DNA of 64,000 nt, from the NCBI GenBank assembly GCA_032716605.1, contig CM064501.1, forward strand, positions 24,008,514 to 24,072,513, given 5' to 3'. The notes beneath the pieces are model-generated. The model did no database searches and was not told where the DNA came from. It was given only the letters and a program-made list of their open reading frames with translations. The stretch comes from Paralithodes platypus. Its lineage: Eukaryota; Arthropoda; Malacostraca; Decapoda; Lithodidae. Position 1 is the stretch's first letter, and the number at the start of each line of letters is the position of its first letter. Position numbers and translations under genes: made by a program. Of the stretch, positions 44,369-55,740 are shown piece after piece.

Positions 44369-45311
44369 AAGTATAGACAGAGAAACTGATTTGGGAGTAA
44401 CACTATCAAGTAACCTAAAACCGAGTCAACGATGTTCAGAAGTTGTTAAGAAAGCAAACAAAATAATTGGCTTTATAGGCAGGTCATTTGAGCATAAATC
44501 CAAAGAAGTTTTCCTAGCTCTTTCCTTAGTCCGCCCTCGTCTGGAATACTGCATTCAATCCTTGTGCCCTTATTATAAAAAATATATAGACAAGCTAGAA
44601 CGAGTTCAACATAGACTTACTAAAATTATACCTATCTTGAAGAACAAACCAAGCTACGATCGTCTTAGAGAATTAAATCTATTTCCTTTAACCCAGCACA
44701 GATTAAGAGGCGACTTAATTCAAGTGTTCAAAATCATCAAAGGCATCGACAATATGAACAGTAGTAAGTACTTCACTATCGACCAATCTACAGTAATTGC
44801 ACGCGGGGAAACGGTTGCAAAATTATTGGTAAATCATTTAACTCACACGAATCTAAGAATTTCTTCTTCAATCGAGTTGTCAACTTGTGGAATGGGCTTC
44901 CCCGAGACGTTATAGACTGCAGCACCGTTGATTCTTTTAAACTTCGCCTAGACATATATCTTGCCTGAAACCCGTGACTGACTGCGTTTGTAAATTAATA
45001 ACTGTATTTTATTCCCCCCTCAGATTCATCAAGGATTATTGCATGCATATATTACTAAGACGTTACTTTCTTTTTCCCAGATATACGAAAGATCACGTAT
45101 AATTGCGTTATGTTACTAACCCATCTGTCCCCTACTAACATCCTAATGCTGCCACGGACATTAGGTCCAGGGCAGTAGTTCCCTTTCCCATTGTTCCTTA
45201 CCCATTCTAAACCACTGTTTGGACACTTGATCTTCAATGTTTTGGAGGACAAGTAGCCTAGAGGGGTCACTAGGCTGTTGTTGCTTGATTTAATTTGTAC
45301 TCCTTTGTACT

Positions 45312-45380
45312 ATTATGCATAAAATCGTCTAAATGTAGCAAGAATAAAATTAAGAAGACGTCGCCGGTACAGAAGGGGTG
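45312..45380. repeat. Family 3 MITE fragment (right end)
   Basis: Matches the right 70 bases of 10077-10301 (AATCGTCTAAATGTAGC, then GACGTCGCCGGTACAGAAGG). The terminal TTAA has changed to TGAA. Confidence 0.65.
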
Positions 45381-46049
45381 AATATTTCAATTATATAGCA
45401 CTGAAGCATACACTATGCTATTTGTTAATGACGTAAGCTAGGTGGTTATATTATAAGAACACTGATGTGTTTAATTCCTTTACAAGGAACAGCCAAAAAT
45501 GTTATATATCCTTCAGTTCGCTTAATTCCATTTCTTCTAATTGTGTATTGTATTTTTGTGTTCCAATGTTAATCTGATCATTAATACATCTTTACTGTCC
45601 CTTTTCATATTCTCAGTTATCTGGCTAAGTCTTCTAATCTGTCCTCCACAACTTATAACCCTTTCACCATGACGTGTGCTTACGGTTTAGTCTAGATAAA
45701 GTTAGGCGATTTCATGCAGTTCAAGAAGGATCTATGTCATGCAGAGGGTGGTATTTACTCCTTTGAATCCTAAAAAGTAAACTATGAACTAAATAAAATC
45801 GTATAATGGTAACCAGAATAGTGCTGAAGGGGTTTATATTATCTTAATAACATATAGATAAACCCTGCATTCTAAGTTTTTGATCAACCTGAAACACTCT
45901 CCTATAATTTAGTAATAGTCAAGCAAATCTCATTTATACCCAGTAAGTTTGGTTAACTCCTTGTGTATTATCAGACCTTCCAATTTGGGTTGCTGAGCAT
46001 TTACTGTCCATGCAGTCCGAAACTTTCTAAAGAAGAATATCTTGTCCTT
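45381..46049. other. No gene; diverged family 3 piece at 45658-45833
   Basis: AT-rich and non-coding. At 45658-45833 the ends AACCCTTTCACCATGACGTG and AATAGTGCTGAAGGGGTTT with an interior TCATGCAGTTCAAGAAGG recall family 3 in diverged form. Confidence 0.45.
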
Positions 46050-46246
46050 AACCCCGTCTGTACCGGTGACGTCCTTTTAACTTTAATCTAGCTAATATTA
46101 GACAATTCTTTTGAACAGTTTAAAAGGGGCCTTCAGCAATATAACAGGCTTCAAACTGTCTCACTTAACCCTTTTTACTACCTCAGATCCTACTTAAACT
46201 GCACACAATCGTCTAAATATAGCATGAATAAAGCTAACTAGACGTC
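46050..46246. repeat. Family 3 MITE, right end lost
   Basis: Starts TTAACCCCGTCTGTACCGGT, continues like 10077-10301 and stops at GACGTCAC, where Penelope-like coding begins. Confidence 0.65.
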
Positions 46247-46650
46247 ACTATTGTAATCACAAAACCAGACAAAGGTAATGGTGTGGTAGTCCTAAATAAA
46301 AATTCTTGCATAAAATACAATGTAAAACAGTCTTAGTGTTCGCAGTACATGTGTGCCTATTCTCGAAGACTTATTTTCAGTAATTCTAAAATATGAAGAC
46401 AAGATTAACAGACTACTACTTAATTTTAAAAACAGTAAGTATTAGTGTGTCCACATTCCCACATTTATACACTAGTGGCATAAAACCAACTATCCTTTAT
46501 GGCTTCCTAATTTTCACAAAGAATATTGCCCCCTGCGTCCTATTTTGTCTGCTTTAGGTACTTTTAATTATTCTCTATCTAAATTTCAAGTGCCTATTTT
46601 ATCACCGATCACTAATAATATGTACACTGTAAAGAACTCTCTGAGCGTTG
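46247..46650 (+). pseudogene. Penelope-like element RT, N-terminal fragment
   Basis: Plus-strand frames give VITKPDKGNGVVVLNKNSC, then SYGFLIFTKNIAPCVLFC, reading in the correct frames as a YGLPKIHK..RPILSALGTFNYSLSKF block and FLVPILSPITNNMYTVKNS. These are the early blocks of Penelope-like reverse transcriptases, which lack the LINE endonuclease. Stops and shifts are present. A second fragment with the later RT blocks starts at 54240 in the same orientation. Confidence 0.72.
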
Positions 46651-47187
46651 TTAACTCATTGACTGTGGTGACATCATAGCTTATCGTGTAGGCCCAGGCT
46701 AATTTGCGCTTTATATAATTCGCTCTAAGCTGCGAAATATCACTCAGATCGATGTAAAACAGTGCTCACTGTATAGAACTTGTCAAATTCTCCCCATAAA
46801 CGCCAACCTGAGAGTGAGGGAGGCTTCACAGGGAGGGAGGGAAGTGGGGGGGATTTCCGCCGGAAAATGTTACCTCCCTCGCCCAACTGGGAGGGTGCGT
46901 TCGGACTCGTTTGGTCAGCCATGATTTCGCGCTCATCCGTTAATTCTTTCGCTCTGCCTATCGCATTATTTCCTGACGTATTATCTACCATGCGTATATA
47001 TTTATAAATATACTTATGTTTTACATAGAATTTACAGTATTTCTTCGCATATATCTGCCGTAAAATATTTCTTCTTTCTCTCTCTTTCATTCTCTCCCTC
47101 CCTCCCTACACCTCTAGGCAGTGTTGACACAGGAGTGTTGCCAAATGCTGGGGTTCTGAATTGTGTCTTCTCTCCTTCTCTCTCTTC

Positions 47188-47229
<42 letters not shown>

Positions 47230-47469
47230 TTTATCGCTCTTACTGACATAATCTCTCTCATTTATCGCTCTTACTCACATAAATGTTTACGACATATACT
47301 ATATTTCAGTACATTGCGAAATGGACTCTCTGTACAGGGTGGGAGTGTTGCCATAAGAGTGTCACTAAATTTACCTCCCTTCCTCCTCCTCCTCTCTCTC
47401 TCTCTCTCTCTCTCTCAAGGGGTGGGAGTGTTGCCATAAGTGTATGTCACTAAATTTACCTCCCTTCCT

Positions 47470-47511
<42 letters not shown>

Positions 47512-47599
47512 CCGAAAATTTACCCCTCTGAACCACTAACAAACTTAAACAACCCAACCCAACCCCATCCAAACCAACCAAACCAATTGAATTAATTTG
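46651..47599. repeat. Unassigned DNA with (CT)n microsatellites
   Basis: No gene. CT dinucleotide arrays lie at about 47188-47226, 47391-47416 and 47474-47508. The latter two follow near-identical sentences (GGGTGGGAGTGTTGCCATAA, then GTCACTAAATTTACCTCCC) at 47338 and 47420, a local tandem duplication of about 82 bp. Confidence 0.7.
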
Positions 47600-47724
47600 A
47601 TAACCCACCCCGGCTTTAAGTCACAACCCCAAATCCAGCGTGTGCTGAGAGAAATGATATAAAAATAATATCCGTAAATGCCTGCTCAATAAGAAACAAA
47701 TTAGACAAACTCAAATGTCTATTA

Positions 47725-47959
47725 TTAACCCTCTCACATTCTTGACGCAATGTTGAGCCTATTAGGGATACTTTAAAGCCTTTGTTACCATCAGGGGTAT
47801 TTAGAAACCTTTAGTTTAGTTACTTTAACCTCTGCAGTTGTCTTTGAGTTAGCTGTGGGCAGAAAACTAATTTTGGAGAGGTAATTATAAGAGTGAGAGA
47901 ACTCTATTTTTTATTGCTAATCTGGCAACCTCTGCGTCATATGGTCGTGAGAGGGTTAA
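47725..47959. mobile_element. TTAA MITE, family 4, nested in LINE endonuclease
   Basis: TTAA borders 47725-47728 and 47956-47959 with ends CCCTCTCACATTCTTGACGC and, reversed, CCCTCTCACGACCATATGAC. Removing it joins LKCLLLNEKADVICITETHL in one frame. It is the uninterrupted version of 17951-18280. Confidence 0.9.
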
Positions 47960-50891
47960 ATGAGAAAGCTGACGTTATTTGTATAACAGAAACACATCTG
48001 AACCTTAAAAATAAAGATCTACTTCATGAATATCACATTGAGCCATATACATTTTTTCATAAAGACCGTAATAATGGAAAACAAATAGGGGGGGTTGCAA
48101 TGTACGTTGCAACCTACCTAAACCCAGCTGAGGTGACTCTCCCTGAAAGTAATGCAGAAATAGTGTGCATCAAAATAAATACAATAAACATGAAGTTGAA
48201 TATCACTACCGCATACCGACCATCGAGACACACTGTTACCAATGATACAATTTTTTATGAAATACTAGAGAAAACCCTTAATTCCGACGAAACAATTTTA
48301 CTAGGTGACTATAACCTCCCCCTCATTGACTGGAATACCCTGACCGGAAAAAATGCTGAGTCACGCCTAATGACAAGCTTCATCCAGGAAATATTTTGAC
48401 TCAACACGTAAAATAGCTGACGCGAGAATGGAATATATTAGACCTCGTAATCACTACCCAAGAAAATCTATTATCAAACCTGGATATAGGTGAACATCTG
48501 GCAACGTCCGATCATAAAATCTTAATAATCAACGTTATAAGCAAATATTCCGCAGTAAAAACAACAGCAATGGTTCCGGACTTTAAAAACACAAAATTCA
48601 TTATGACAGACTTAAGGAATCGCTATCAAACATACACTCAAACCTCATAAATATAAACAAAGTAAATGAACTATGGGGAAATCTTAAGTCTACAATTACA
48701 TATGCACATAAACGATTTGTACCCACGAAACCAAAACGTAATACAAAATCAAGTATGCCCCCTTGGTACAGTAGAGACATTGGCAAGGCAATAAGGAAAA
48801 GGAACCAACTCCACAAACCTGTAAAAAATAACCCAAACACTGAAGTAGTTAACAACTTGTACAAAAATAGTAGAAGGGAAGTTGAACTATGGGGAAATTT
48901 TAAGTCTACAATTACATAAGCGCATAAACGATTTGTACCCATGAAACCAAAACGTAATACGAAATCAAGTATGCTCCCTTGGTACAGTAGAGACATTGGC
49001 AAGGCAATAAGGAAAAGGAACCAACTCCACAAACCTGTAAAAAATAACCCAAACACTGAAGTCGTTAAAAACTTGTACAAAATAATAGAAGGGAAGGGGA
49101 AAATATAATTAGGGCGAACCAACAAAATTACGAAATGACTATTACCAGAGAGAGTGCCACAAACTCCCAAAAAATTTACAGTTACGTAAATAAAAATAAA
49201 CAGATCAAAAGCAGAATCGGACGGCTAATAGAAGATGGCCAGACGATAAACAAAGAAAATATGCTCAACAAATGTTTTGGTTCAGTTTTCACAGAAGTTA
49301 TCGATCATACCCCTGAAAATAACACCTCAACTCATGTGATAGGAGATTTCATCATCAGTGTTAGCAAAGTACAAAGCAAATTGAGTAATTTAAATGTAAA
49401 TAAGATCCCGGGACGCGACATGCTCCACCCGAAAATAATTAAGACTATTAAGGACGAGATAGCAAAACCCCTGACTCAGCTATTTAACTTATCATTACTA
49501 CAGGGGATTGTACCTAGTGATTGGAAAGATGCGAACATTACGTCAATATACAAGAAGGGTAGCAAGGCCAAAGCAAGTAATTACAGACCAATTAGTCTAA
49601 CTTCAATTATAGGAAAAATCATGGAAAAAGTTCTTAGAGATAAGATAGTAGATTACCTCGAATCAAACAACATAATAAAAAATAGTCAACACGGCTTTAG
49701 ATCAAATAAGTCATGCCTAACATATTTGATTTAATTTTATAACAAACTATTAAAATATAACAACATGACGAAATCACTAGATATAATCTTCTTGGACTTT
49801 CAAAAAGCTTTCGACAAGGTGCCACATCGGAAACTAATGGCTAAACTGGAGAGGATAGGTATCAAAGGTAAAATTCATTCTTGGATAACAAATTGGCTTA
49901 CAGACAGAAGACAGAGAGTGGTGATAAATGGAGTGGAATCCGAGTGGGAGCCTGTCACTAGTGGAGTTCCACAGGGTTCGGTCCTTGGACCGGTCCTGTT
50001 TCTTATTTACATTAACGATATTGATGTAGGGGTAAACAACACCATTTTCAAATTCGCCGACGATACAAAGATAGGAAATGCAGTCCTGACCGAAGAAGAT
50101 AGAAATGCTTTGCAGTCTGATTTAAACAAGATATCAGAGTGGTCTGAAAAATGGCAGATGACCTTCAATGTCGATAAATGTCAGGTGCTGCAGGCTGGTT
50201 GCAGATATATGAAATACAAATACGAAGTGAATGGCCATCAAATAAAAACCACAACGCTAGTAAAAGACCTAGGGGTACTAATATCTGAAAACCTAAAAAC
50301 TTCCGACCAATGTATAGCAGCTGCAAATAAGGCAAACAGAGCATTGGGCTTTATTAAACGATAAATTTACATATAAACATGAAAACGTAATAGTGCCACT
50401 GTTCAAAAGTATGGTGAGGCCCCACCTTGAGTATGGTGTGCAGTTCTGGTCACCTTATCTGAGCAAGGACATTGTATGACTCGAGTCAGTGCAGCGTAGA
50501 GTGACGAAGATGATACCCTCATTAAGAACCATATGAAGAAAGACTTAAACAATTGAACCTGTTCTCATTAAAAAAGAGGAGGTTGAGGGGTCAACTTATT
50601 GAGTGCTTTAGGATACTGAAAGGCTTCGACAAAGTCGATATAAACGCGCTATTCACATTAAACAATAATACTCAAACTCGCGGAAATGGAATGCAATTAA
50701 AAACCAAAAAGGCAAACCTAGATGTCACAAAGATTTTCTTCACCTACAGTGTGGTGACAAAGTGGAATAAACTACCAGCGAGAGTGGTGGAGAGCGACAC
50801 AATAAACGCTTTCAAGGGAAGGCTTGACCTCTATCTAGAGGGGGCTGGGGTGATATTAAAAAAAAAAAAAAAAAATGTATATAGTTTGTAA
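47960..50891 (+). pseudogene. CR1-type ORF2: endonuclease and reverse transcriptase
   Basis: The endonuclease blocks are ICITETHL, GGVAMYV, TAYRPSRH, LLGDYNLPLIDW and, after a frame change near 48399, LATSDHKIL. The linker is duplicated (48667-49098). RT blocks: NKIPGRDMLHPKIIK, NYRPISLTSIIGKIMEK, QHGFRSNKSCLTYLI then TAA at 49734, FLDFQKAFDKVPH, SGVPQGSVLGPVLFLIYIND, KFADDTKIG with both catalytic Asp, and WQMTFNVDKCQVL. The tail breaks near 50364 and 50540 and ends near 50891. A small number of lesions: a recently dead copy. Confidence 0.87.
48667..49098 (+). repeat. 216-bp tandem duplication inside the LINE
   Basis: Two direct copies starting TGAACTATGGGGAAAT at 48667 and 48883. Period 216 bp equals 72 codons, so the reading frame is kept. 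The copies differ at several positions. Confidence 0.92.
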
Positions 50892-50994
50892 GGCCGAACT
50901 GCCTAGTAAGGACACCGAGGTCTGTGTGGTCTGTGTATCTATGTAGCTCTATGTAGCTCTCTTTATAAAGAACATATCTAATTTAAACAAAGGT

Positions 50995-51165
50995 TGTATA
51001 ATGGGATCTACCAGAATTAATGTTCTCGCATATGTGGACAACATTGTTTTAATTTCTAAATCTCAAAAGGATTTGGAAGAGCTATATGTAAAATTACAAG
51101 AGTTAAAAATAAATATATCTAAAAGTAATTGTATGATGTTTTCGTCAACATATTGATAATACTGT
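50995..51165 (+). pseudogene. LINE reverse transcriptase scrap
   Basis: Translates to GSTRINVLAYVDNIVLISKS, then QKDLEELYVKLQELKINISK and SNCMMF, the catalytic box (YADD decayed to YVDN) and the following helix of a LINE RT different from the other families here. Confidence 0.6.
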
Positions 51166-51178
51166 TAATATAACTCTT

Positions 51179-53399
51179 TCAAATGATGTCTTTGATGTCC
51201 TCCAGGAAGTGCCGACAGATGTAGTCTCCCTGCTTCACTAGGTCGGGCAAATCATCGACAGCTCGCCTCATTTGGACCGAAGGCTGAACAATGCCATGAT
51301 TTTTTATGATCTCATTGATGAGCTTCTTACTGAATTCTCTGAGGGAAGACCTTTGACCTGACTGCATCATTCACAGGCTGTACGCATGCAGGAGTGTGAT
51401 GTCAACAATATAGAGAACCACCTTCTTGTACCACTTGCAGGTTTTCCTCAGGCAGTCAACAGCACCAATCTGTGAAAGGTGGACAGGACATTTATTACCT
51501 TGTTGTCGTGGCAGGAACAAGACAGTATTCGGTCGGTCATGCTTTTCTGCCGGAGGATGGTGCCTTTTGGATGTCTTGGTAACTTAGGCCAATACTTCCG
51601 GTTACCCCTGACGGTACCGCAGGACTCAGTCTGCCTCCCCAATAGATACCTGGAGAGTTGTGGTGAAGTGTAAAGATTATCTGTGTACAGTATACGGTTG
51701 GTATCCAAGTAACGGCTCATCAACTGCTTCCCAATAGACCCACGAGAGGCCCAAGGGGTCGTTGGGAATGTCAGTTTCAGTGGCCGTATACACAATAATG
51801 TCCAACACATATCCTGTCTCACAGTCACATATCACAAAGAACTTTATCCCCAAGCGATGTCTTTTGGATGGAATGTACTGCCTGAAGATAACATGCCCCC
51901 GGAAGAGAATCAATGACTCATCAATGACCACGTTCTGAAAGGGCCTGAAAAATCGGCCAAATCTTTCCCGTATGGCGTCAAGAATGGACGAATCTTCCGA
52001 AGCCTATTATTAGCGCGTGGATCCCTGTTGTCCGTGACCACGTTCTGAAAGGGCCTGAAAAATCGGCCAAATCTTTCCCGTATGGCGATCAAGAATGGAC
52101 GAATCTTCCGAAGCCTATCATTAACACGTGGATCCCTGTTGTCCGTGAACTGCAGACAATGCATAATCTGCCGGTACCTATCCCTGGCCATGAATTTGTT
52201 GAATATTGGTGTGGAGATCATATCATAGACTAACCAGTAGTCATAAAGATTGTGTTTTTTTTATATGAGGCATCAGCATAGTTAGGGCTAGGAACACCAG
52301 CAGTTCAGGGTTGTCAATGTTCGACCACCTCCGCGTATGCGGCGAAACCATTGTGTAGGCAATATAACCCGCTGGTGATTGGTTTCATCAACGATGTTTT
52401 GCAGAAGTGGGTTGTCAAAGAACGCATGGAAGTATTGATAGGGGTTGGAATTCTTGTCACATGGGTAGGTGTCTTGCACCCGCTGTCAAAGACGGACGCA
52501 GCTCTGGCAAATTTGCCATCGCCGCAGTCAACCCACCCAAAGGGATTAGGTGCTGGCACATCCGCAGCCACAAGTGCACCTACACGTTGACCTGGGCGAT
52601 CTCTTCCGCAAGCCCGAGCCCTAGGGCGCCCAGGAGTGCGGCCAGCCCCTCTTTGGCCCCTTGGAACACTTGGAACCCTCGGACCGGCAGCAGGAACTGA
52701 AGCACGGCCAACCGGACCACGTCGGTGTCCACTCCTGACCGGTGATGCTGAGGCCAAGGCCGAGGCTGAGGACGTTGAATCGCCAGGCGAGACCCGGGCC
52801 TCTGGCGAGTCAGGACTCTCACGAAAAGAGCCTAGTGATCGCAGAAAACCTTGAGGAGAGTCTGGAGAGGAAGGAGAGTCTGGGGAGGGATGCGGAAGTT
52901 GTCTCCGAGCGCTTGCCCTCCGACGACGAGGCAGTTGTGTTGGTTGTGGTGATGTCGCAGTGGTTGCCAGGATTAGACTTAAACAACGCCTAACGGAGGG
53001 TATAGTTAACACCTGTGAAGAACTTGGGATAGAATGTGGTATAGGAGATATGACAGGAGAGAGAAGAGGATCATTCAAGTTAGGGAGTGGTAGGGAAAGG
53101 TTATGGGTTGAAGTATCATGACCAGCACCAGAGGTTGTGGAAGGAGTAGGAGAAGCTAGGGTAGTTGGAATAGGAGCAGTATGGGTGGTAGGTGTGATGG
53201 CAGAGGAGGAGGGAATAGGAGAGGCACGGGTGGTATGTGGGGAGGAGGGAGGTAGGTGGAAAGGCCGAGGAGGAAGGGGTAGGAGAGGTTGGGGTGGTAA
53301 TTGGGAAGGCAGAGGAGGAATGGCTAGGAGAGGATGGGGTGGTAGATGGAAAGGCAGAGTAGGAAGAGGTAGGAGAGGCCCACAGGAGGCAGTTCCCAT
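51179..53399 (-). pseudogene. piggyBac-like transposase, degenerate
   Basis: Read leftwards: a Pro/Ser/Thr-rich low-complexity N-terminal region (53399-52560), an FHAFFDNPLLQNIVDETNHQ block (52440-52400), KFMARDRYRQIMHCLQF, then VIDESLILFRGHVIFRQYIP (first catalytic Asp, 51931), YTDNLYTSPQLSRYL (second Asp) and GAVDCLRKTCKWYKKVV (third Asp, near 51460). These are the DDE_Tnp_1_7 blocks of piggyBac transposases, which cut and paste at TTAA. Frame changes occur near 52480, 52290, 52000 and 51750. The C-terminal Cys-rich domain is missing past 51179. A 110-bp duplication lies at 51925-52145. Confidence 0.85.
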
Positions 53400-53752
53400 T
53401 CACACCCAGCCATTTGTTTGAAATGCGCTCTGCGTATCGATAAAAGTCTTTTCGTTTCCTTCAGCTTTTGCTGCCCATGGCAGTTTGATATGATATGCGA
53501 ATGATATGCTAATTTCTACGGAGAACAATTGCCTATGACCGATGAATGCGCCCTGTCTACATGTGTTCGCCATAACAAAGAGCATGTAGGCCCTAGTCTA
53601 TATTTTACAATAGCATTGACAAAAATATATATATATAGCATTGAAAAGCGTTCAAATACTTCATTGAAAAGTATTTCCGTATCAATAACCTGCCTTTAGG
53701 TGTACACAATTTTCACCTTAATCGGCTCGAGGTTAACACTCTGGGGAAAATA
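53400..53752. other. No gene recognised
   Basis: Sequence between the two piggyBac-like pieces. AT-rich, with a short TA run near 53627. It might be an intron or spacer of one disrupted element. Confidence 0.4.
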
Positions 53753-54229
53753 TTACAAAATATAACTATACCAAAGAAATAGGTGCAAGCATAGAATAAA
53801 TAATAAAATATATATACGTTGGTAATTACTCGCTCTTGGTTCAGCAGAAGCTTCGTGATACTTGTGGGGGGCACCCGATGTTGAGGGTTGTGTGGTGGTA
53901 CCTTCAATAGCGGCGAGTTCTCCAGTGCTGGCGGGAGACACGCCAGCCTCATCTTCAGCTTCTTCTATGTCGCTCCTAGCTCCTACCTCTTGATTATCTT
54001 CGTCACTCACTTCTTTTACTTCAATAAAGTCTCCTTCGAAGAAGCTATCAGAGCATGAATCCCCACTCTCATTTTCTGACAAAGAAATTTCTTCAAGGAG
54101 AGCACGACCAATGGCAGAATCACTGAGGCCTTGTGCTGCCCACGACCCGCGAGAGGGGAAGGGGGCGCGTGATGGCCGGGAGGAATCCTCACCCGTGCGA
54201 TCGGACGAGTTATTTTCGCGTGTATCCAT
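53753..54229 (-). pseudogene. piggyBac-like transposase, acidic N-terminus
   Basis: From the ATG at 54229: MDTRENNSSDRTGEDSS, then LSDSAIGRALLEEISLSENE and strongly acidic stretches (EVKEVSDEDNQEVGARSDIE). Acidic, Ser-rich N-termini are typical of piggyBac transposases. The meaningful part ends near PRAS (about 53835); the rest reads into AT-rich DNA and may follow a splice donor (GAGTAATTAC). It could belong to the transposase at 51179-53399 or to a separate copy; it resembles the start at 41873. Confidence 0.55.
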
Positions 54230-54239
54230 CACCTCTGCT

Positions 54240-54852
54240 TACTGGACAATGACTGTGAATGACTATATTTATTTTAATGACAAAGCATATAAAATATGTG
54301 ATGGTTTTTCAATGGGATCACCACTAGGCCCTACATTAGTGAATGTTTTTCTCTGCTACCATAAACAGATTTGGTTGGATGAATGTCCGGCTCATTCCAA
54401 ACCACTAATTTACCGACATAATATCGACGATACATAATCAATTTTTGAATCCCCAGATACTGTTCCACTGTTTCAAAATTATCTCAAATCGAAACATAAT
54501 ATCAAATTGTCATGTGAGGCAGAAAAGGAAAACACTTTATCATTTATGGACGTACTACAAAAATCCACCACTCTCAAGATAACGTTGTGACATCTTTATA
54601 CAGAAAACTTACATTCACTGGCTGGTATAATAAATGTTCATCGTTAATGCCAATTAGTTATAAACGCAACTTAGTTTGTGCTCTCACACACACAGCATAT
54701 GAGATGTGTTCCTCTTACTTTCATCTTGATATTGAACTTAAATACATCATAGAATTATTGTTTAATAACGACTTCCCTAAGAACTTTACAGATATCTATA
54801 TAGGTAAAACTCTCATAGTGTGGCAGCTAAGTGAGAGAATATGTGGGAATTG
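54240..54852 (+). pseudogene. Penelope-like element RT, C-terminal fragment
   Basis: Plus-strand frames: YIYFNDKAYKICDGFSMGSP with LGPTLVNVFLCYHKQIWL, YRHNIDDT (decayed catalytic YxDD), FLDVLVQ-type block, TSLYRKLTFTGWYNKCSSLM and YKRNLVCALTHTAYEMCSSY. These are the diagnostic Penelope-like RT blocks. A stop follows the IDD box, and the GIY-YIG nuclease is missing because the foldback element begins at 54853. Confidence 0.8.
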
Positions 54853-54924
54853 AGCCATCATAGGTTTAGCCTATGTTGGATTTTGCAGCCCCTTTTTAAT
54901 TCATTTCCATTAGAGTTCTGAAAC

Positions 54925-55688
54925 TGTGGGGGATAATATGGCCAAAGATTATCTCTTACCACACCAATCGAAATATAAAATTAATAAACATAAATAAAAA
55001 TAAAGTCTGAGATCGCCTACCTTATGGCATGAACTATGGTAGCCTATCTCTCAGTATGCCCTAACTAAACATTGTATCAATGGCCATGTATATCAATGAC
55101 TTAGCTATACTAGGGTCCTGGTGTAGTTTCGAGGATTCCGGCTTCGGTAGACCATGGTTAAAGGGTCAGGACTCCGGGCCTGGCGCGGGGATTGTGGTGG
55201 AGGAGATCACGGGACACGTCTCTACCGTTCAAAAGTTTACTAGCGTCTGATCGGAACTTCAATTTCCGACTCTTAAATAAACTATATATTAATTCGTTAC
55301 CAAGGGTTCATTCCCTCTTCACGAAATCATATAAATAATTATCAGCATTTAAATTATATAATTATAAAGGTAAACATCGTTTCACAACAATTTAGTTAAC
55401 ATAATATCAAGATATTAACGACCCTAAAGCAAACGGTGGATCGTGTATGCGGTCGCGGGAATATTTAAACTGATCCTCTTCTAAACTTATTTCTACAAGG
55501 TTTTATAACTAAATTAACTTGATCAAGGTAATCTTATACAGTACTAAATTACCTAACATTAATTAATCTCTACAATATATACAATCACCGGGTTCTGGTA
55601 GGAAATTGTTCACTCTAGTGAGGTTACCCTATCGGAAGGTTGTTGCCAACATTCCCCAGATACCGGTGTAGTCAATTTATTTCTCACA
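54925..55688 (-). repeat. 3' LTR of the second BEL/Pao element
   Basis: Starts TGTGGGGGATAATATGG and ends TTATTTCTCACA on the plus strand; matched by 62823-63587 with scattered single-base differences. Confidence 0.95.
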
Positions 55689-55740
55689 GATTGGGGCCCG
55701 GCGAAGTATGATGTGTTGCATCATGTTATATCACCTGCGG

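Larger units (their letters stand above)
42573..44965 (+). pseudogene. CR1-like reverse transcriptase, rearranged
   Basis: RT blocks in order: NKSPGPDTIPPRVLKEA followed by a stop, NYRPISLTSVVCKMLET, DFQKTFDKVPLKHLLLK, KWLEQWVSNRKQRVV, SGVPHGSVLGPIIFLIYIND, FANNTNI (the catalytic FADDTK has lost both Asp), then the inverted segment. After the MITE the tail resumes (VTLSSNLKPSQRCSEV) and ends near 44965. It is more decayed than the copy at 36459. Confidence 0.84.
42121..45313 (+). mobile_element. CR1-like LINE, 5'-truncated, with palindrome and MITE
   Basis: Third copy of the 19528-26030 family. It starts in the endonuclease-RT linker (INNDDLNQSWRFITSSY) after a family 3 scrap at 42065-42120 and ends with CCTTTGTACT near 45313. 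Its RT is interrupted by a foldback rearrangement at 43497-43720 and by the TTAA MITE at 43720-44368. Confidence 0.86.
47600..50960 (+). mobile_element. CR1-type LINE, second family
   Basis: A non-LTR element in plus orientation with an endonuclease start (IISVNACSIRNKLDKLK, about 47670-47720), a TTAA MITE at 47725-47959, the rest of the endonuclease, a 216-bp tandem duplication, the RT and a C-terminal tail. The 3' end carries an A-run (50859-50875) and a repeated CTATGTAGCT decamer near 50938-50960. Sequence differs clearly from the 19528-26030 family. No ORF1 is visible. Confidence 0.85.

Noticed and set aside
48601..49170. Hydrophobic minus-strand ORF of 189 residues resembling a membrane protein
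   Set aside because: It is the antisense of the duplicated LINE linker; its internal repeat mirrors the 216-bp duplication.
53137..53421. Gly/Arg-rich plus-strand ORF
   Set aside because: Antisense of the Pro-rich leader of the piggyBac-like frame, low complexity.
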